Part shown: positions 36,471 through 47,469 of the stretch, in pieces
Numbering within the stretch: the stretch's first letter is position 1
Layout of the letters: every line of letters begins with the position of its first letter
From: Amorphophallus konjac
Taxonomy: Eukaryota > Streptophyta > Magnoliopsida > Alismatales > Araceae
NCBI GenBank assembly: GCA_022559845.1
Contig: CM040123.1
Span: 303,416,642 to 303,480,641, forward strand
DNA length: 64,000 bases
Direction: 5' to 3'
The notes under the pieces: model-generated
Told to the model about the DNA's origin: nothing
Databases searched by the model: none
The model's input: the letters and a program-made list of their open reading frames with translations, nothing else
Program-made: the position numbers and the translations under genes

Positions 36471-37001
36471 CTAAAAAAGCCCAACTATGTAGCCGTTGGA
36501 AACTAGACCTAACGAGCAAAACCTAATGGAACTGGGATAAGAAGTAGCATAGGTTCCAAGCATGCTGTCTCGCTCTGCCAAAATTGCTCTCTCGAGTTGT
36601 CGCCACTCAACTGGCAAGTAAGGATCATCCTCATCCATACCTTCGAGAACAAAGTTTTGAATGAACGAAAACAAGTATTCATTTAAAGGGAAATGCTTCG
36701 ACTAATCTCTAATGCACTGGTAATGATAGAGACCTCTATGCTTGACAATCAAAGTCAGGTCAACCTCTCCACCCTCTGAGCTGTTAGCAATAACCCCAAA
36801 TCCTCGATCAAGAAAAGATAAGTTCTCTTTGGTGACTCCTGGAGGACCCAACGGAGGGATTAATTTCTTCAATAGGGTAGGGGCAGTAACCCTTTCCCTA
36901 CATGTGGATCTCCGAGCACGACTCTCCCTGAGATGAGACATGATGAGCACCTGCAAAATGGAGAAAAAGCAATCAACACCAGCATATATGAAAGCAAACA
37001 A
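36471..37001 (-). pseudogene. Antisense ORF remnant between pol and the 3' LTR of the Tat-like element
   Basis: On the minus strand a protein-like reading starts before MSHLRESRARRSTCRERV and runs through PPLGPPGVTKENLSFLDRGF to YHYQCIRD. After one stop it continues in the same frame (SKHFPLNEYLFSFIQNF, DEDDPYLPVEWRQLERAI) to 36471. Tat-lineage elements are known to carry an antisense ORF in this position. The single stop and the consistent frame argue that it was once coding. The function of such ORFs is unknown to me. Confidence 0.5.
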
Positions 37002-37280
37002 ATAAGGCCATTAAGGCTGCAAGCCCCGTCACGACATCAAGCCGTGGAAGAAGAGAAAATTAACAAGGCGATAATTTCTTCAATAGGGTAGGGGCAGTAA
37101 CCCTGTCCCTACATGTGGATCTCCGAGCACGACTCTCTTGGAGATGAGACATGATGAGCACCTGCAAAATGGAGAAAAAGCAATCATCACCAGCATATAT
37201 GAAGCAAACAAATAAGGCCATTAGGGCTGCAAGCCCCGTCACGACATCAAGCTGTGGAAGAAGAGAAAATTAACAAGGCG
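36861..37280. repeat. 211-bp direct tandem duplication
   Basis: The segment starting taatttcttcaatagggtagg at 36861 is repeated from 37072 with only a few changes. It duplicates the start of the antisense ORF (MSHL.ESRARRSTCR) and its upstream part. Confidence 0.9.
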
Positions 37281-37772
37281 CACGAGCAACCCGCCGTCAC
37301 CTTCGGCGCTAACGGACGTCCCATAGAGAGCATTTGTTGAACCCCACAAATTTACAATATTTTTTGATATTTTCAAAGAATTTTTAGAAACTATTAAGTT
37401 TATTATATGAGGGCATGAGATGATATAAAATCGTCGCCGTTATGTAAATGCCCTCTGGATTCCGTGGGGCGGCATATTTACACAAACTCTATGTGCTTTC
37501 ATGCACATGAATTTCATCAAACGCCCTATAGGCGACATAAAGCCACATACCCACGCAATAAATCAATAATAAATGAGTCTATCCGGCCTTTGTAGACCTT
37601 CTCAGTGTCCGGGAGAGTGGTCCCTACGCTGCACAAAGGACGGACAACAAGGTGTCTTTAGAAGGAGACAAACAAAAACCCTCCATGTTGCAACCCTAGA
37701 CTCCCAGAAATAAAAAATGTTTGAACTGGACAGGTCGAGGGGTTTTATAGCTCTTTAAAGGCCAGAAAAATC

Positions 37773-38017
37773 GGAGGGACCACCCCCTCCATTTCCCTCT
37801 ATCTCTCTCTCGATTTTGCGTAGGACCGGAGGGAGTTCCCTCCAGTTGTGCGGTAACAGGAGGGACCTCCCTCTAGTTGCGCAAAGGCAAAGGGATCCCC
37901 CTCCTGTCCTGCTTTCTCTCTAAAAGAAAAAAGAGAAGAAGGTAGAGGGGAATTCCCAGAGGGACCTCTTACAAAGCACAAGGCAATAAATGCAGCAAAC
38001 CAGGAGGAACTCCCTCC
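37773..38017 (+). repeat. Palindrome array upstream of a TATA box in the Tat-like LTR
   Basis: Inverted repeats include GGAGGGA/TCCCTCC (37828-37843, loop GT), GAGGGA/TCCCTC (37860-37873), GGGAATTCCC (37948-37957) and an imperfect GGAGG/CCTCC at 38003-38017. The last lies 20 bp before the TATA box. Confidence 0.8.
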
Positions 38018-38035
38018 ACATTTCCACCTCCAATT

Positions 38036-38047
38036 CCTATAAATAGG
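38036..38047 (+). promoter_or_regulatory. TATA box of the Tat-like LTR
   Basis: CCTATAAATAGG follows the palindrome array directly. It is itself an inverted repeat (CCTAT/ATAGG). The promoter role is inferred from consensus and context. Confidence 0.6.
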
Positions 38048-39024
38048 AGTGTTTGACCAACACAAAAGGGGGGACTTCTTATTTCAACACTCAACTTGGA
38101 GGAGCTTGAAGACTTGGAGGATTTTGAAGACTTCGAAGCTTGAAGCGTGAATACTTGAAGAATTTTTTCAGTTGTGTAAAACCCTCAAATAAGGGTATGA
38201 TTACATAAATACCCCCGACACGAGAGAATTGTTTTGTACTTCAACAATTTTTTTTGTAAATCATACAAAAACCATGTAAAATCCAGAAATATTCAAAGTT
38301 CTGGAAATATGCTGTCAAATCATGGGAAAAACCCCGCTAGTTTCAGAATTTACAACTTTACCCCCAAACTCTGTAAAATTGCAAAAATACCCGTGAGATT
38401 ATGCAAGAATCCCAAAATTCAGAAATTGTTCAAGAATGATTCAAGTTTACAAAAATGTTCTGAAGATTGATGAAAAACCCTTGTCGTGTTCAAAAAGTTC
38501 AAAAATTATGGTTCTACTCGGAACTTTACAAAATTGTGTAAATATCCAAGGAAATTATAGAGCATGGAAAGCTTATCACCGTTCACATAAACTCTTGTTT
38601 AAGGGAAATTGCAAATAAACCCCCCCTTCATGGGGAAATTACAAGATTATCCTATGTCCATGGAAATTAAGTATCCACTCTTATTTCCAAAGGGAAATAA
38701 CAGTCATTGCAAATATGTCCTACTTTTGGCTACAAATGCCCTCTCTAGACATTAATAAATCCGATGGTCCAATTGCGATCATACAACGATCCAACGGTCT
38801 AATCGTGATAAATTTTAAATCTAACGGTTGGATTTGGATTAGATGCAAATTTAACAGCTAGATCTCAACCCGAAGTAAAATCTGGCGGTCCGATCTAAGT
38901 CTGATTTAAATCTAATAGTCGATTTAAACTAAAATCTCAATATCACAACAAATATTGTAGAGGTCTAATGGTATCTTTGGTAGTTAATCAAAAGTGTTCA
39001 AACTTTATATCGATGTAAATTAAT

Positions 39025-39040
39025 ACCGACTACGGTCGGT
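39025..39040 (+). other. Small U5 hairpin of the Tat-like LTR
   Basis: ACCGAC, loop TACG, GTCGGT. The homologous place in the second Tat-like LTR (43805-43822) reads CATCGAC, loop TGCG, GTCGATG. One C-G pair has become T-A with both sides changed. Confidence 0.65.
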
Positions 39041-39135
39041 GGGCGAGTACACGAACCCTAAACATCTATTAAATATAAAACATGGAAATAATCATGCACA
39101 TGCTAATCAAATAGTTAACAAATATGCATCTTTGT

Positions 39136-40352
39136 TCAATAAATGAACGCATAAATCTTTTCGTTACTTTTTTCACGTGTAAAAAATAGTCTGGAGTAAA
39201 AGTCTCTAGCCTGTCCCCTAATCTCCTCATCAAAAGAGGAGAGGTCACCCACCTTAATGCATGTGATGGTGTTTACCTTCCACCTCCCTGAAGCAATACG
39301 TTGAAAATAAGTGATGTCCCTGTCCCCTTCTTTAATCCACATGTCTTGTGATCTCTGCCTTCAGTATATCTCCTCTCTAGAGAGAATCTCATTGAGCTGG
39401 TCTCTCAAGATATCCCTGAGTCTCTTGCCATCATCATCCATAAGACCTACCTCCTCCAAACAATCGAGGGCCTACATCTACTGAAGAATTACATCCTTCG
39501 CTGCTCTCCCTAGAAGGGTTTTATTAGCTCCCCAAGACTGGAGCACCTAAGCAATGTAGTCATAGGTACCCACTTCTTGTTCATTCTAACACGTGTGACA
39601 GTCTCCACAAAATCAACCTTTCTAAACCAAAAATTTCTGAAGGCTGAAACTGTAACTCCTAGCATGCACACAGCTGGTCTTCAAAATGATAGGCTTATGA
39701 TCTGAAACAAATCTTGCCAGAGATAGCACCTGCAAATAAGGAAAGTGGTCCTCCTAATCAATATAAACCAGAAACTTGTCTAACCTAAAGCAAGAAACAT
39801 TTACTCGTAGGTTGGACTAAGTGAACCAGCCATGGGCCATGCCAATGTCCACCAATGTTGCCTCCTAAATGAAATCAGATAAGTCCTCCATGTCTCTTGC
39901 ATATATACTATCCCTTGTCCTCTCCCGTGGGGCAGCCACCGCATTGAAGTTACCTCCAACACACCAAGGCTGTCTAGAGGAAAGGTGATAACGAATCAAG
40001 TCATCCCATAACAATCGCTTCTCCCTAGACTGAGGTCCATACACCCCACTGAAGTCCCAAGAGAAACCATCCCTTACGTTTCTTAAATATAAAGAGATGA
40101 CCCATCTACTAATCTGTCTCTCCTACACCACCACCTCCACCTCGTAAGGATTCAAGAGGATCATAATCCCCCCAGACCTGTCCACCGTCGAGGAGCACCT
40201 CTGATCTCCCTCAAGAGGTAAACACCATCCTCTTCACACTTGGTCTCCTAGATGCAGAGAATATCAATTTTGCATCTCCTGATCAGCTCCCTTACTGCCC
40301 TCTTCTTCTCCACTCCCCCTAGCCCCCTCGCATTCCATAAGACAATCCTCAT
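39136..40352 (-). pseudogene. LINE ORF2 N-terminal part (APE-type endonuclease)
   Basis: From ATG at 40352 the reading is MRIVLWNARGLGGVEKKRAV, then a stretch with RRCKIDILCI. A TAG follows where the family has the Gln before ETK, so the catalytic-motif region is broken by an amber codon. A later GGNFNAVAAPRER-type motif near 39945 and WIKEGDRDITYFQRIASGR at 39136-39342 match LINE-1 ORF2 between the endonuclease and the RT. Non-functional. Confidence 0.75.
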
Positions 40353-41751
40353 TAAGAACTTAGGATGTCCGTCTCCTCCCCACCCTCCTCTCCTCTCGCT
40401 TGAGATCTCTCTCCCCCCGGATACTCGCAGACCATCTGTTATTAATTTTGGAGAAGGCCCCCCTTAAGTCTTTCTCCGCAGCCGTAAAGGAAATGCCCAC
40501 CTTATCCGCCAACTCCCTCACAGCTCACCTGAAAATTTTTCCACTAGCTTCAACATCTCCCTCACTTCCTCCTTCCCTAACATACTTCTGCCTCTCAGCA
40601 CCTCTCCCTCAGGTGCAGGTCTCCACCCCCTCCGCTCTCCTCCTCCAACAGCAGCTTCAGCCCATCAAGATAGCCATCCTAAGAAGTGTCTTCTCCGACT
40701 CAGACGTCCTATGACTCCCAGGTGGTTGCCTCTGGTACCGACACTATCATCAGGGAGGGCCGGCCCTCCTCAAACATCTCTACAGACTGACTGGCCCTGC
40801 CTCCCAAGTCGGTCGCGACAGGGGCAAAGCCCCGACTCCCCTCCCAGGGAGATCCCAGAGCATGGGCCGTAAGAGACATAGCTTCAAGACTCCGAGGCAA
40901 GGGGTCCGATCGATAGAGGCTAGCCAGGTCCTCCGTAGAGCCTGCTAGGAGCTCCCCGTCCCCCCTGGCAGGCCCTACCTCATACAACAATCTCGTCGGA
41001 ACAACCTACTTCCCCTTCCCCGATGCAACTTCGACCAAATCTGACAACCATCCAGTCTCCCGCCAAGACAGTGCAAGAGGGGAGAAGCATGTTTGCCGAG
41101 GGGACCCACCAACCGCCAGCGGGAAGGGGGCAAGCACCGGTGGACACCCCTGCGCTGTGGGGGCAGCCTGCATCTGGGATTGCATCAAGGAAGAAGGGAT
41201 TAGGCGAGAGGGAAGACCCTTAACGAGTTTCGCCAAACCGATATGCAATCCCTTACTGGACGCAAGTAAATCGTGGCATCGCGGGTCCCCTGGCTGGACC
41301 CGAACCCCTGACCCGCCATGTAGACCGCAGTCGAACCGTACAGCTATCCACCCAAACCTCTCATCTAAAGACCCGAACCCGAGGCAACGTCCCGGTTACC
41401 CCTACGAACCGACACGACAAATGAACCCGAGCGATTTGAATTTGAAATGCCCGCCAAGGGATCGGCCAGCCGTACATCACCAACCTCCCGACGCTCCCCG
41501 TGTTGCTCTAGCAGTGGCGGCGGCGGCCCTTGTAGCTCATTCTTCACCCAGATCCGGAGGACAACAGCAACGACGGCGAGGTCCACAATGACTATTGCCG
41601 GTATCATTGTCGGACCGGCCACCTGGATGATGACGACGACTGTCATTCTCGAGCCACTAAAGTAAAGCCTAGATAACCCTACTCCACATGCCTGAAGCTC
41701 CTGACTAGGAAGCCCACGCCCCCTTCGTCACAGAGGAAGATGGGGATCCCC

Positions 41752-42243
41752 TCAATGACGACCCTGAATCTTTATCGCCAACGGGTTAAGAAAGGTGCCC
41801 CTAGTCTCCGACCATCGTTGGAGGCGGAGAATGGATCCACCCACCGCAAGGAAGCCGACCTCCGCCATTCGTGCCATCGCTTCTTCCTCCTGCCCCACCG
41901 CCAAAAAAGTAGACCTGTCACCCGGGAAACCTCCCAGGCACCCCTGGCAACCTCCCCCAACTGCCGTCGGACCTCCACAACTTCCAGAGTCCATTCTAGA
42001 GGAGAGACAATGAGGCTCCTTATTGGCCACCCCAAGTCCACCTTGCAGGAGCTTCGCTAGGAACTCCCCTACGTCTAGCCAACGCTTGTTCATAGGACCC
42101 TTCAAAGGAGGATTACCCCGTACGACATCGGCGAAGGATTGGTCACTCCTTGGGACACCCAAAACCTCGGCAGAAGTCGGAGCCAGGCCTCTACAGAAAT
42201 GCCTGATGTGGCCCCTTCTGCCACAGCCAAAACACATCAGCAC
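41752..42243 (-). pseudogene. LINE ORF1-like fragment with CCHC zinc knuckle
   Basis: The 163-residue frame begins MLMCFGCGRRGHIRHFCRGL, a CX2CX4HX4C knuckle typical of the nucleic-acid-binding ORF1 protein of plant LINEs. It is followed by a low-complexity Pro/Gly/Arg region. Further minus-strand frames to 41006 are probably its shifted continuation. The N-terminal part is absent or lies to the right of 42243 in broken frames. Confidence 0.6.
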
Positions 42244-42839
42244 CCGCGCTGCGAACCTCCCCCCTATCCTACGAGCCCCAATGCCGGAGGGTAGCTCCGG
42301 CGAGAGCCTCCAGGACGGACCATGACACCCAAAATCCCAGAGTTTCTCACTCTAGGAGAAGCTAGAGAGAGAATGTAACATTCTTCATTAAAAAAAAACT
42401 TCAAACCCTAAAACGGTCCCTGTTGCACCCATTTATTTTCTCGAAATAATCAAGGTAAACGAAAAGGGAATTAATCCCGTGAAGACCAAAAACGGCACAA
42501 AGCAGAGGCCGCTACGATACCCGAGTCAAATACGGGTCCCGGGGGTCCCGCCGTAGTGATGACATGAAGCAATGAGGTCTCACGGTAAGTGGGCGATCAT
42601 AGGGATATTTCGTGGCACTTACGAAGTAGTCATACAAAGAGCAAAAGCAATCCCTACACAAGTAGCTCGAAAGGCAGGGCGCAAAACAACCCCGGAGGTG
42701 TCATCCTCTTTTAAAGGTGGCAAGAACACAACAAAAAAATGAAAAATAGGTGGGCCCCGCCCCTCTCCCTCTCTCTCCCCGTCAGGTGGGGTAGACCCTC
42801 CCTCATCCTGTGGAAAAAAAAAAAAGCAACCTTGCTCAG

Positions 42840-42898
42840 GTAGAACCCCAAGGGGGTCTACTCGAACCCAGCCCGAGTAGAACCCCAAGGGGGTCTAC
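42840..42898 (+). repeat. Paired 22-bp palindromes upstream of a TATA box
   Basis: GTAGAACCCCAAGGGGGTCTAC occurs at 42840-42861 and again at 42877-42898, each a near-perfect inverted repeat. A looser version (GTAGACCCC...GGGATCTAC) follows at 42934-42965. The TATA box lies 100 bp downstream. Confidence 0.88.
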
Positions 42899-42996
42899 CC
42901 GGTCATAGACTCCCCCAAGAATAACCCGGTCCAGGTAGACCCCTTGGACCTCCCCAAGGGATCTACCGAGTCTAGGTTGATCTCCTTATCCTAAGT

Positions 42997-43006
42997 CTAT
43001 AAATAC
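42997..43006 (+). promoter_or_regulatory. TATA box of the second Tat-like LTR
   Basis: CTATAAATAC follows the palindromes by about 100 bp. Promoter role is inferred. Confidence 0.55.
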
Positions 43007-43385
43007 CCCCCCAAGGGTCCATAAAAAGAGAGAACATGAAGAACAACGACAAGAATCGAAAAATAGCATAAGAAGCCCTGGACGTGTAACTCCAATCAAG
43101 TTGAAAGGACATGTGGTCCCCCCGGACGTACAACTCCGATCAAGTAGAAGGTGCATGTGGTGCCCTCGGGCGTACAACTCTGGTCAAGGAGGAGAAATAA
43201 TCTCCTAAATATTTTTGCCCGGTACGCCACCACCAAGGATAGACTGGTGCCTTATGTTAAGATTGCACAAAAATACTTATTCATCCCAAATAGTACAAAA
43301 ATATCCCTGGTTTGTCCCAAAATGACACAAATATCCCATGAACCTTTCCAAAAATTGCGAGTAAATCCCTACTCAAGGGAAATTT

Positions 43386-43640
43386 GCAAATAAACCCAGG
43401 AAGGATTTGAAATCTCCAATAAACCCAAAAAAGGTTTGAAATCACAAATAAACCCAAAAAGGGTTCGAAATCTCAAATAAACCAAAAAAGGGTTTGACAT
43501 TGCAAATAAACTCAGAAATGGTTCAAAATCTCAAATAAACCCAAAAAGAGTTTGAAATTGTAAATAAACTTAGAAAGGGTTCGAAGTCGCAAATGAACTC
43601 AAAAAGGGTTTGAAATAGCAAACATACTCAAAAAGGAATG
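43386..43640 (+). repeat. Minisatellite of hairpin-forming ~31-bp units
   Basis: About eight diverged tandem units follow AAATAAACCCAAAAAGGGTT. Each contains an inverted repeat AACCC / GGGTT around an A-rich loop. Arms vary (ACTCA, ACTTA) between units, and the spacer ends in TGAAAT plus 3 or 4 bases. Confidence 0.85.
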
Positions 43641-43960
43641 AAATATTTGATTTTCTCTTGCAGACGTGTACCTCTAATGGAGGATCAATTCGATTGAATC
43701 TATTTAGATAAAACCCTCAATATCAAAGCGAATATTGTGGAGATCGAAAAGATATCTTTGACAATTAATCAAATATATTCGAACTTTATGTCGATGTAAA
43801 TAAACATCGACTGCGGTCGATGGGGAAATGTCTAATATCCCAACCCTAAATCGTCTGATAAACCTAAATTAGCGGAATTAATAATGTGCATGCTCCTGAA
43901 ATAGCTACAAATGTGCATTTATACTTTTGAATAATTCCGCAAGCGTAAAACAATCCCTTA

Positions 43961-44270
43961 GCCCCCCCCCCTAAACATGTAAAATGGCCAAAATACCCCT
44001 AAGATCCAAACGGCTTAAAATCAACCCAAAACCACCTAAAATGCCTCCGAACCCATTATGGACTGATGAATGTGTTTGCAGAACTTGTGTGAGTGATGCA
44101 TTTATATACTTATGGTTTGATTGGCATCCTGTGAGCAGTTTAATCAAGGGTTTTCGGCCGTCCAACCAAAAATTAACACTAACCGAGGTCGGTGGAGAAA
44201 GGTCCAACACATGAACCCATAATACCTGATAAACATATTCCATAATATTCCAGGGATTTATTTCGTAGTC
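43961..44270. other. Short stretch with no gene, weakly LTR-like
   Basis: It contains another diverged relative of the Tat-like U5 end (ACTAACCGAGGTCGGTGG near 44180 and CCTGATAAACATATTCC). Otherwise nothing is recognised. The 76-residue frame at 43984-44214 has no family features. Confidence 0.4.
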
Positions 44271-45332
44271 CCAGGATATATATATGTCATATCATTTGAT
44301 ATAATTTTCATGTTCCCACACCGACCAAAAGTAGAAATTGGCCTCCGTCAACTTGGATATTGTCTATTGCAGCAAGAGGTACAGTCTTCGACATCGATGA
44401 CACAACCTCCGTAGTGGACAGACTGTGCCCGTTGGACAATGGAAGTGTCATCTCATTGCTTGTAGAGGAAGACATGACCCACTACAGTAGCAAGATAGGG
44501 TGGAACGATGGGTAGGAGACTCCCTACGCTAACAATGAAGATGTGAATGGTGCTGCAGCAGGAAACCAGGCAACCGCAGGAAGAAGGGCAGGACCTAGCG
44601 GTCATGAATAGCGGAAAGCACCAAAAACCTAGCCATACCAAAGAGGGGTCTCCCCTTGAACTTGCACCACCCAGAGAGCCTGATTCCGCTGGCCGAAATC
44701 AAGCAAGAACCTGCCTGCGACCTTGTAGAACATGGTTGGCAGTATCGGCCGAAACGTATCGATTTCGGCCGGTACCGATCCGAACCGGACCTCATCACTG
44801 TAGCAGGTCCGAAACCTAAAAAAAATATTTTTTTAATGGTTTCGGACGAAACCATTAAGGGTTTCGGCCGAAACTGACCTGTTTCGGTCCGAAACCGGAC
44901 GGTTTCGGCCGAAACCAGACAGGTTCACTATTTTTTTTAATTTTTTGAATGGTTTCAACCGGTTTCGGCCGAAACCGAAACCGGTACGTATCGGTTTCGG
45001 TACCGGCCGAAACCGGTACCGAAACCGATACTGCCATCCTTGTTGTAGAACCTCTGGAACCCTAAAAAAGAGCACCAGTCAGACAGAAGAGATCCATGAG
45101 CCAGAAAGAATCTAACCCGACTCCCCCTTCACTACATCCGCACTCCCTCCTGCTCTGATACCATGTAGGAGGACCAAAGGTAAGGAATGAAAGAAGAGAG
45201 AGGACACAAGAGGGTGAGAGGGAAGAGGCGATCAAAAACGGGGGGCTAATCCTCATTTGATCTATATATATATAAATTACAGGAATTTACAACACATATC
45301 ATTACACCTTGCTGACGTAATTACCCTCAACA
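44270..45332 (-). mobile_element. 5' end of a copia-like LTR element, with nested MITE
   Basis: Read on the minus strand there is a 169 bp sequence with TG...CA ends (45332-45164: TGTTGAGGG...CCTCCTACA). TGGTATCAGAGCAGG follows at once, an iMet primer site with no spacer. After a leader an ATG at 44475 opens MSSSTSNEMTLPLSNGHSLS and runs about 50 residues. The reading resembles the start of a copia gag, then it stops. The right part of the leader is split by the MITE at 44731-45042. No second LTR was seen, so this is a truncated copy. The short LTR also fits a TRIM-type element. Confidence 0.45.
44731..45042. mobile_element. 312-bp hAT MITE of the same family as copies A-C
   Basis: The ends CATGGTTGGCAGTATCGG and ...CCGATACTGCCATCCTTG match the autonomous copies. 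It is flanked by a perfect 8 bp duplication ttgtagaa (44723-44730 and 45043-45050). The interior consists almost wholly of TTTCGGCCGAAA-type palindromes and AT runs. It is non-coding and depends on a transposase supplied elsewhere. Confidence 0.93.
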
Positions 45333-45934
45333 TAAAAAGGGCAACCAGGCTATAGGCTAAGGCTGTAAAGAAACAAACACATATAAACAAAAGTACCCCT
45401 GTACAGCCTAAGTTAACCCTGTGGTCTAGTCAATGTAAATGGAATGAGTTAGAAGCATAATCAGTAAGACCTGGTTCAAGAGTACTTGTAAGCAAGCACA
45501 AACAACCAGTCCAATGGACATTTAGCAGCATGATAGCATTTCAGAATATATAAACTCGTATGGAGTTTCCATACAGGTAAGAGATCTCATTTTCTATTGA
45601 ATCCCATCCCCTTTTTACGTTATCTAACTGGGAAATATGGTGCACTCAGAGAACTCTGGATTGGCGAAAAAGCAAAAAGAAAATATGGTTTGTTTAATCA
45701 TCAGCAGATCTGCACTTTACATAGTTTAATTTCTTCAGGGCATCATTTATCGACATTTAATCAAGATTTTTCCCCCTTGAGGAAATGTAAGAGCAGTGTA
45801 GACCTTGAATGCTAAATGAAACTGTACAAAATTGAAATCTAATCATCATAAAAACCTAAACATCCCATAAAATCTTTTGAAAATAAAATATTCCAACATG
45901 CACATAAGAATTATCTGGTTCCCCACAAAGACAC
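45333..45934. other. Probable intron sequence, nothing recognised
   Basis: This AT-rich stretch lies between the copia-like fragment and the last visible RecQ exon. I searched the minus strand for the serine/arginine-rich segment expected next in plant RECQL3 and did not find it here. Confidence 0.5.
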
Positions 45935-45974
45935 CTATAGTTTGTTTCCCAACAATATTTTTGTAGTTGTTTCC
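45935..45974 (-). CDS. RECQL3: RecQ helicase gene, last visible exon
   Basis: The minus strand has acceptor tttacag, then GNNYKNIVGKQTI plus one base, then donor gtgtct. The 40 bp continue the phase left by the previous exon. In plant RECQL3 proteins the sequence after this point is an Ile-Ser-Glu-Ala-Leu-Arg segment. Ending at Thr-Ile with one extra base fits that. This is the least certain exon because it is short. Confidence 0.6.
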
Positions 45975-46104
45975 CTGTAAACATGTTGAAGGTCAACAAC
46001 AAAAGAACATTCACCTTCCGGAAAAAAAAAGCAACCAAAGAACATATTTTATGCTCATTGTAGCCATAAGCTTATACTTCAAAGAGCAAGTTCTGACTAA
46101 CAAC

Positions 46105-46229
46105 CTGTTTTTTAGGGCCTTTGTTTGCATAGTACATCTCTTCAGCATGCTGCAATAACTCAATTCTTTCTTTCGGCCTTGCTTTTGACATCTTCGACTT
46201 CACATGAGAATTCACAGCCTCTGCTTCAT
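46105..46229 (-). CDS. RECQL3: RecQ helicase gene, C-terminal charged exon
   Basis: Acceptor gtacacag, then (D)EAEAVNSHVKSKMSKARP and a helix ending LLQHAEEMYYANKGPKKQ, then donor gttgtt. The 125 bp hold two bases that complete a split Asp, plus 41 codons. The acidic-to-helical layout matches the region after the zinc-binding domain in plant RECQL3. Confidence 0.8.
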
Positions 46230-46300
46230 CTGTGTACCCAAACAGCTAAGAATTCTGATTTTGACCCCAAAAAAATCATGATCATTGATATGTTCATTAC

Positions 46301-46395
46301 CATCAGAAACAGATATATCCTCTTCCGACATATCTTCTTCATCTTCTCGGTTCCAGAATTCAGTTTCTTGACCTATTGTTCGGAGATCCATTGGC
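46301..46395 (-). CDS. RECQL3: RecQ helicase gene, acidic exon
   Basis: Acceptor tgcttccag, then one base that completes an Arg left by the upstream exon 11 kb away. 31 codons follow (PMDLRTIGQETEFWNRED, EEDMSEEDISVSD), then one base and donor gtaatg. EFWNR followed by an acidic Ser-rich run is characteristic of plant RECQL3. Exact phase agreement across the 11 kb intron supports a real gene. Confidence 0.85.
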
Positions 46396-46964
46396 CTGGA
46401 AGCAATATTACAGATAATGGAAAAGGATCAGAAAACAAAAGCAGAATAATATCCAAAAATTAATTCATGATGTGCTAATTGGCACTATATTAAAATTCTA
46501 TTCTAGCAAAATGATTGAAAAGTTTTTTTTAAGATTTTTCATGTCTTGACCTCATCCACATTGTCAAGGTGGTTCAGTGTTATCTGTGTGAACATGAATG
46601 AGATGGTGGAGGAAGACAAACACTTGTGAAGGAAAATATATATATATTCAGCTTTCACCAGAACCTCCCCCCTACCCATGGTTGGCGGTTTCGGCCGAAA
46701 CCGATACGTTTCGGCCGAAACGTATCGGTTTCGGCCATAACCGATACGAAAACGGGCCTAATAACTGTAGCAACCCGAAACGTAAGTGAGATATCGGTTT
46801 CGGGCGAAACCGATACTGGTTTCGCCCGAGCCCGGTCGGTTTCGGCCCGAAACCTGTTAGTTTCGGCCGAAACTTGTGATATTCCTTTCGCCTCCCTCCC
46901 GAAACCCCACTTCCGCAGAAGTTCCGCCGCTGCTGCAACGGTTTCGGCCGAAACCCTCCCCCCC

Positions 46965-47275
46965 GCCGTGCTGTGCTGCTGCCGGGTGCTGCTGCTGCCG
47001 CCGCTCTGCTGCTGCTGCCGTGCTGCACTGCTGCGGCTGCTGCTGTGCTGCAGCTGCTGCCTCCTGCCTGCTGCGGCTGCGGCTGGCCGGCTGCGGCCCG
47101 TGCGAGCCTGCTGCCTGCGAGGTGGGCCTGCGACCACGGCACCAAGCTGCTGCGGTGCTGCTGCTGCCTCCCTGCCTGCTGAAGCTGCTGGCTGTTGCTG
47201 CTGCTGCTGCCGGGCCTCCCTGCCTGTGGAGTGTGGAGCTGCTGTGCGCTGCCGGCTGCTGCTGCTGTGCTTGTT
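46965..47275. repeat. CTG/GC-rich tract in hAT copy C
   Basis: Long, interrupted runs of CTG and GCC give overlapping open frames up to 241 residues in both directions. These are low-complexity shadows without domains. The tract matches by position the CAG-rich tracts of copies A and B. Confidence 0.8.
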
Positions 47276-47469
47276 TAGGCCTTTAGGGGGCAGGGGGCTG
47301 TCCACACTCCACAAGTCCACATCGACCGTCCGACTGCTACTGCGGAGGTAAATTTTGTGGAGGTAAATTTAGGGTTTTTTATGTTGTGTTTTTTTGGTTG
47401 AGTTGTTGAATTTTTTTTTGTTGTAGGTTAAATGTTGTATTGTAGGTTAATTTAAAACCATGATTAGAT

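Larger units (their letters stand above)
37335..39130 (+). repeat. Tat-like LTR (probable 3' LTR), approximate limits
   Basis: It starts TGTTGAACCCC downstream of the Tat-like pol. It carries a palindrome-rich stretch (37773-38017), a TATA box (38036-38047) and a U5-like end. That end (38930-39130) is clearly related to 43710-43920 (CTCAATATCA...AATATTGT...ATATC.TTG...TCGATGTAAAT). The right limit is uncertain because a LINE remnant abuts near 39131. Confidence 0.55.
39131..42335 (-). mobile_element. LINE-1-like retrotransposon remnant (ORF1 and ORF2 endonuclease)
   Basis: On the minus strand, an ORF1 with a zinc knuckle lies right and an endonuclease-bearing ORF2 start lies left. The RT domain is missing because homology ends at 39131 beside the Tat-like LTR. 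Many stops and frame changes mark it as old. No poly(A) tail is present, since the 3' part is lost. Confidence 0.8.
42420..43960 (+). repeat. Second Tat-like LTR, approximate limits
   Basis: It begins near TGTTGCACCC (42420), comparable with TGTTGAACCCC of the first LTR. It has palindromes (42840-42898), a TATA box at 42997-43006 and a U5 end related to the first LTR. A minisatellite lies between. No interior follows, so it may be a solo LTR; target duplications were not found. Confidence 0.5.

Noticed and set aside
41270..41345. Possible tRNA-like or RNA gene in the GC-rich segment
   Set aside because: No acceptor stem or T-loop consensus could be made; it lies in a LINE remnant.
46626..47351. 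241-residue plus-strand ORF and 221-residue minus-strand ORF
   Set aside because: Both read through a GC-rich CTG tract and hAT terminal palindromes. Composition is low complexity and no start or domain evidence supports coding.
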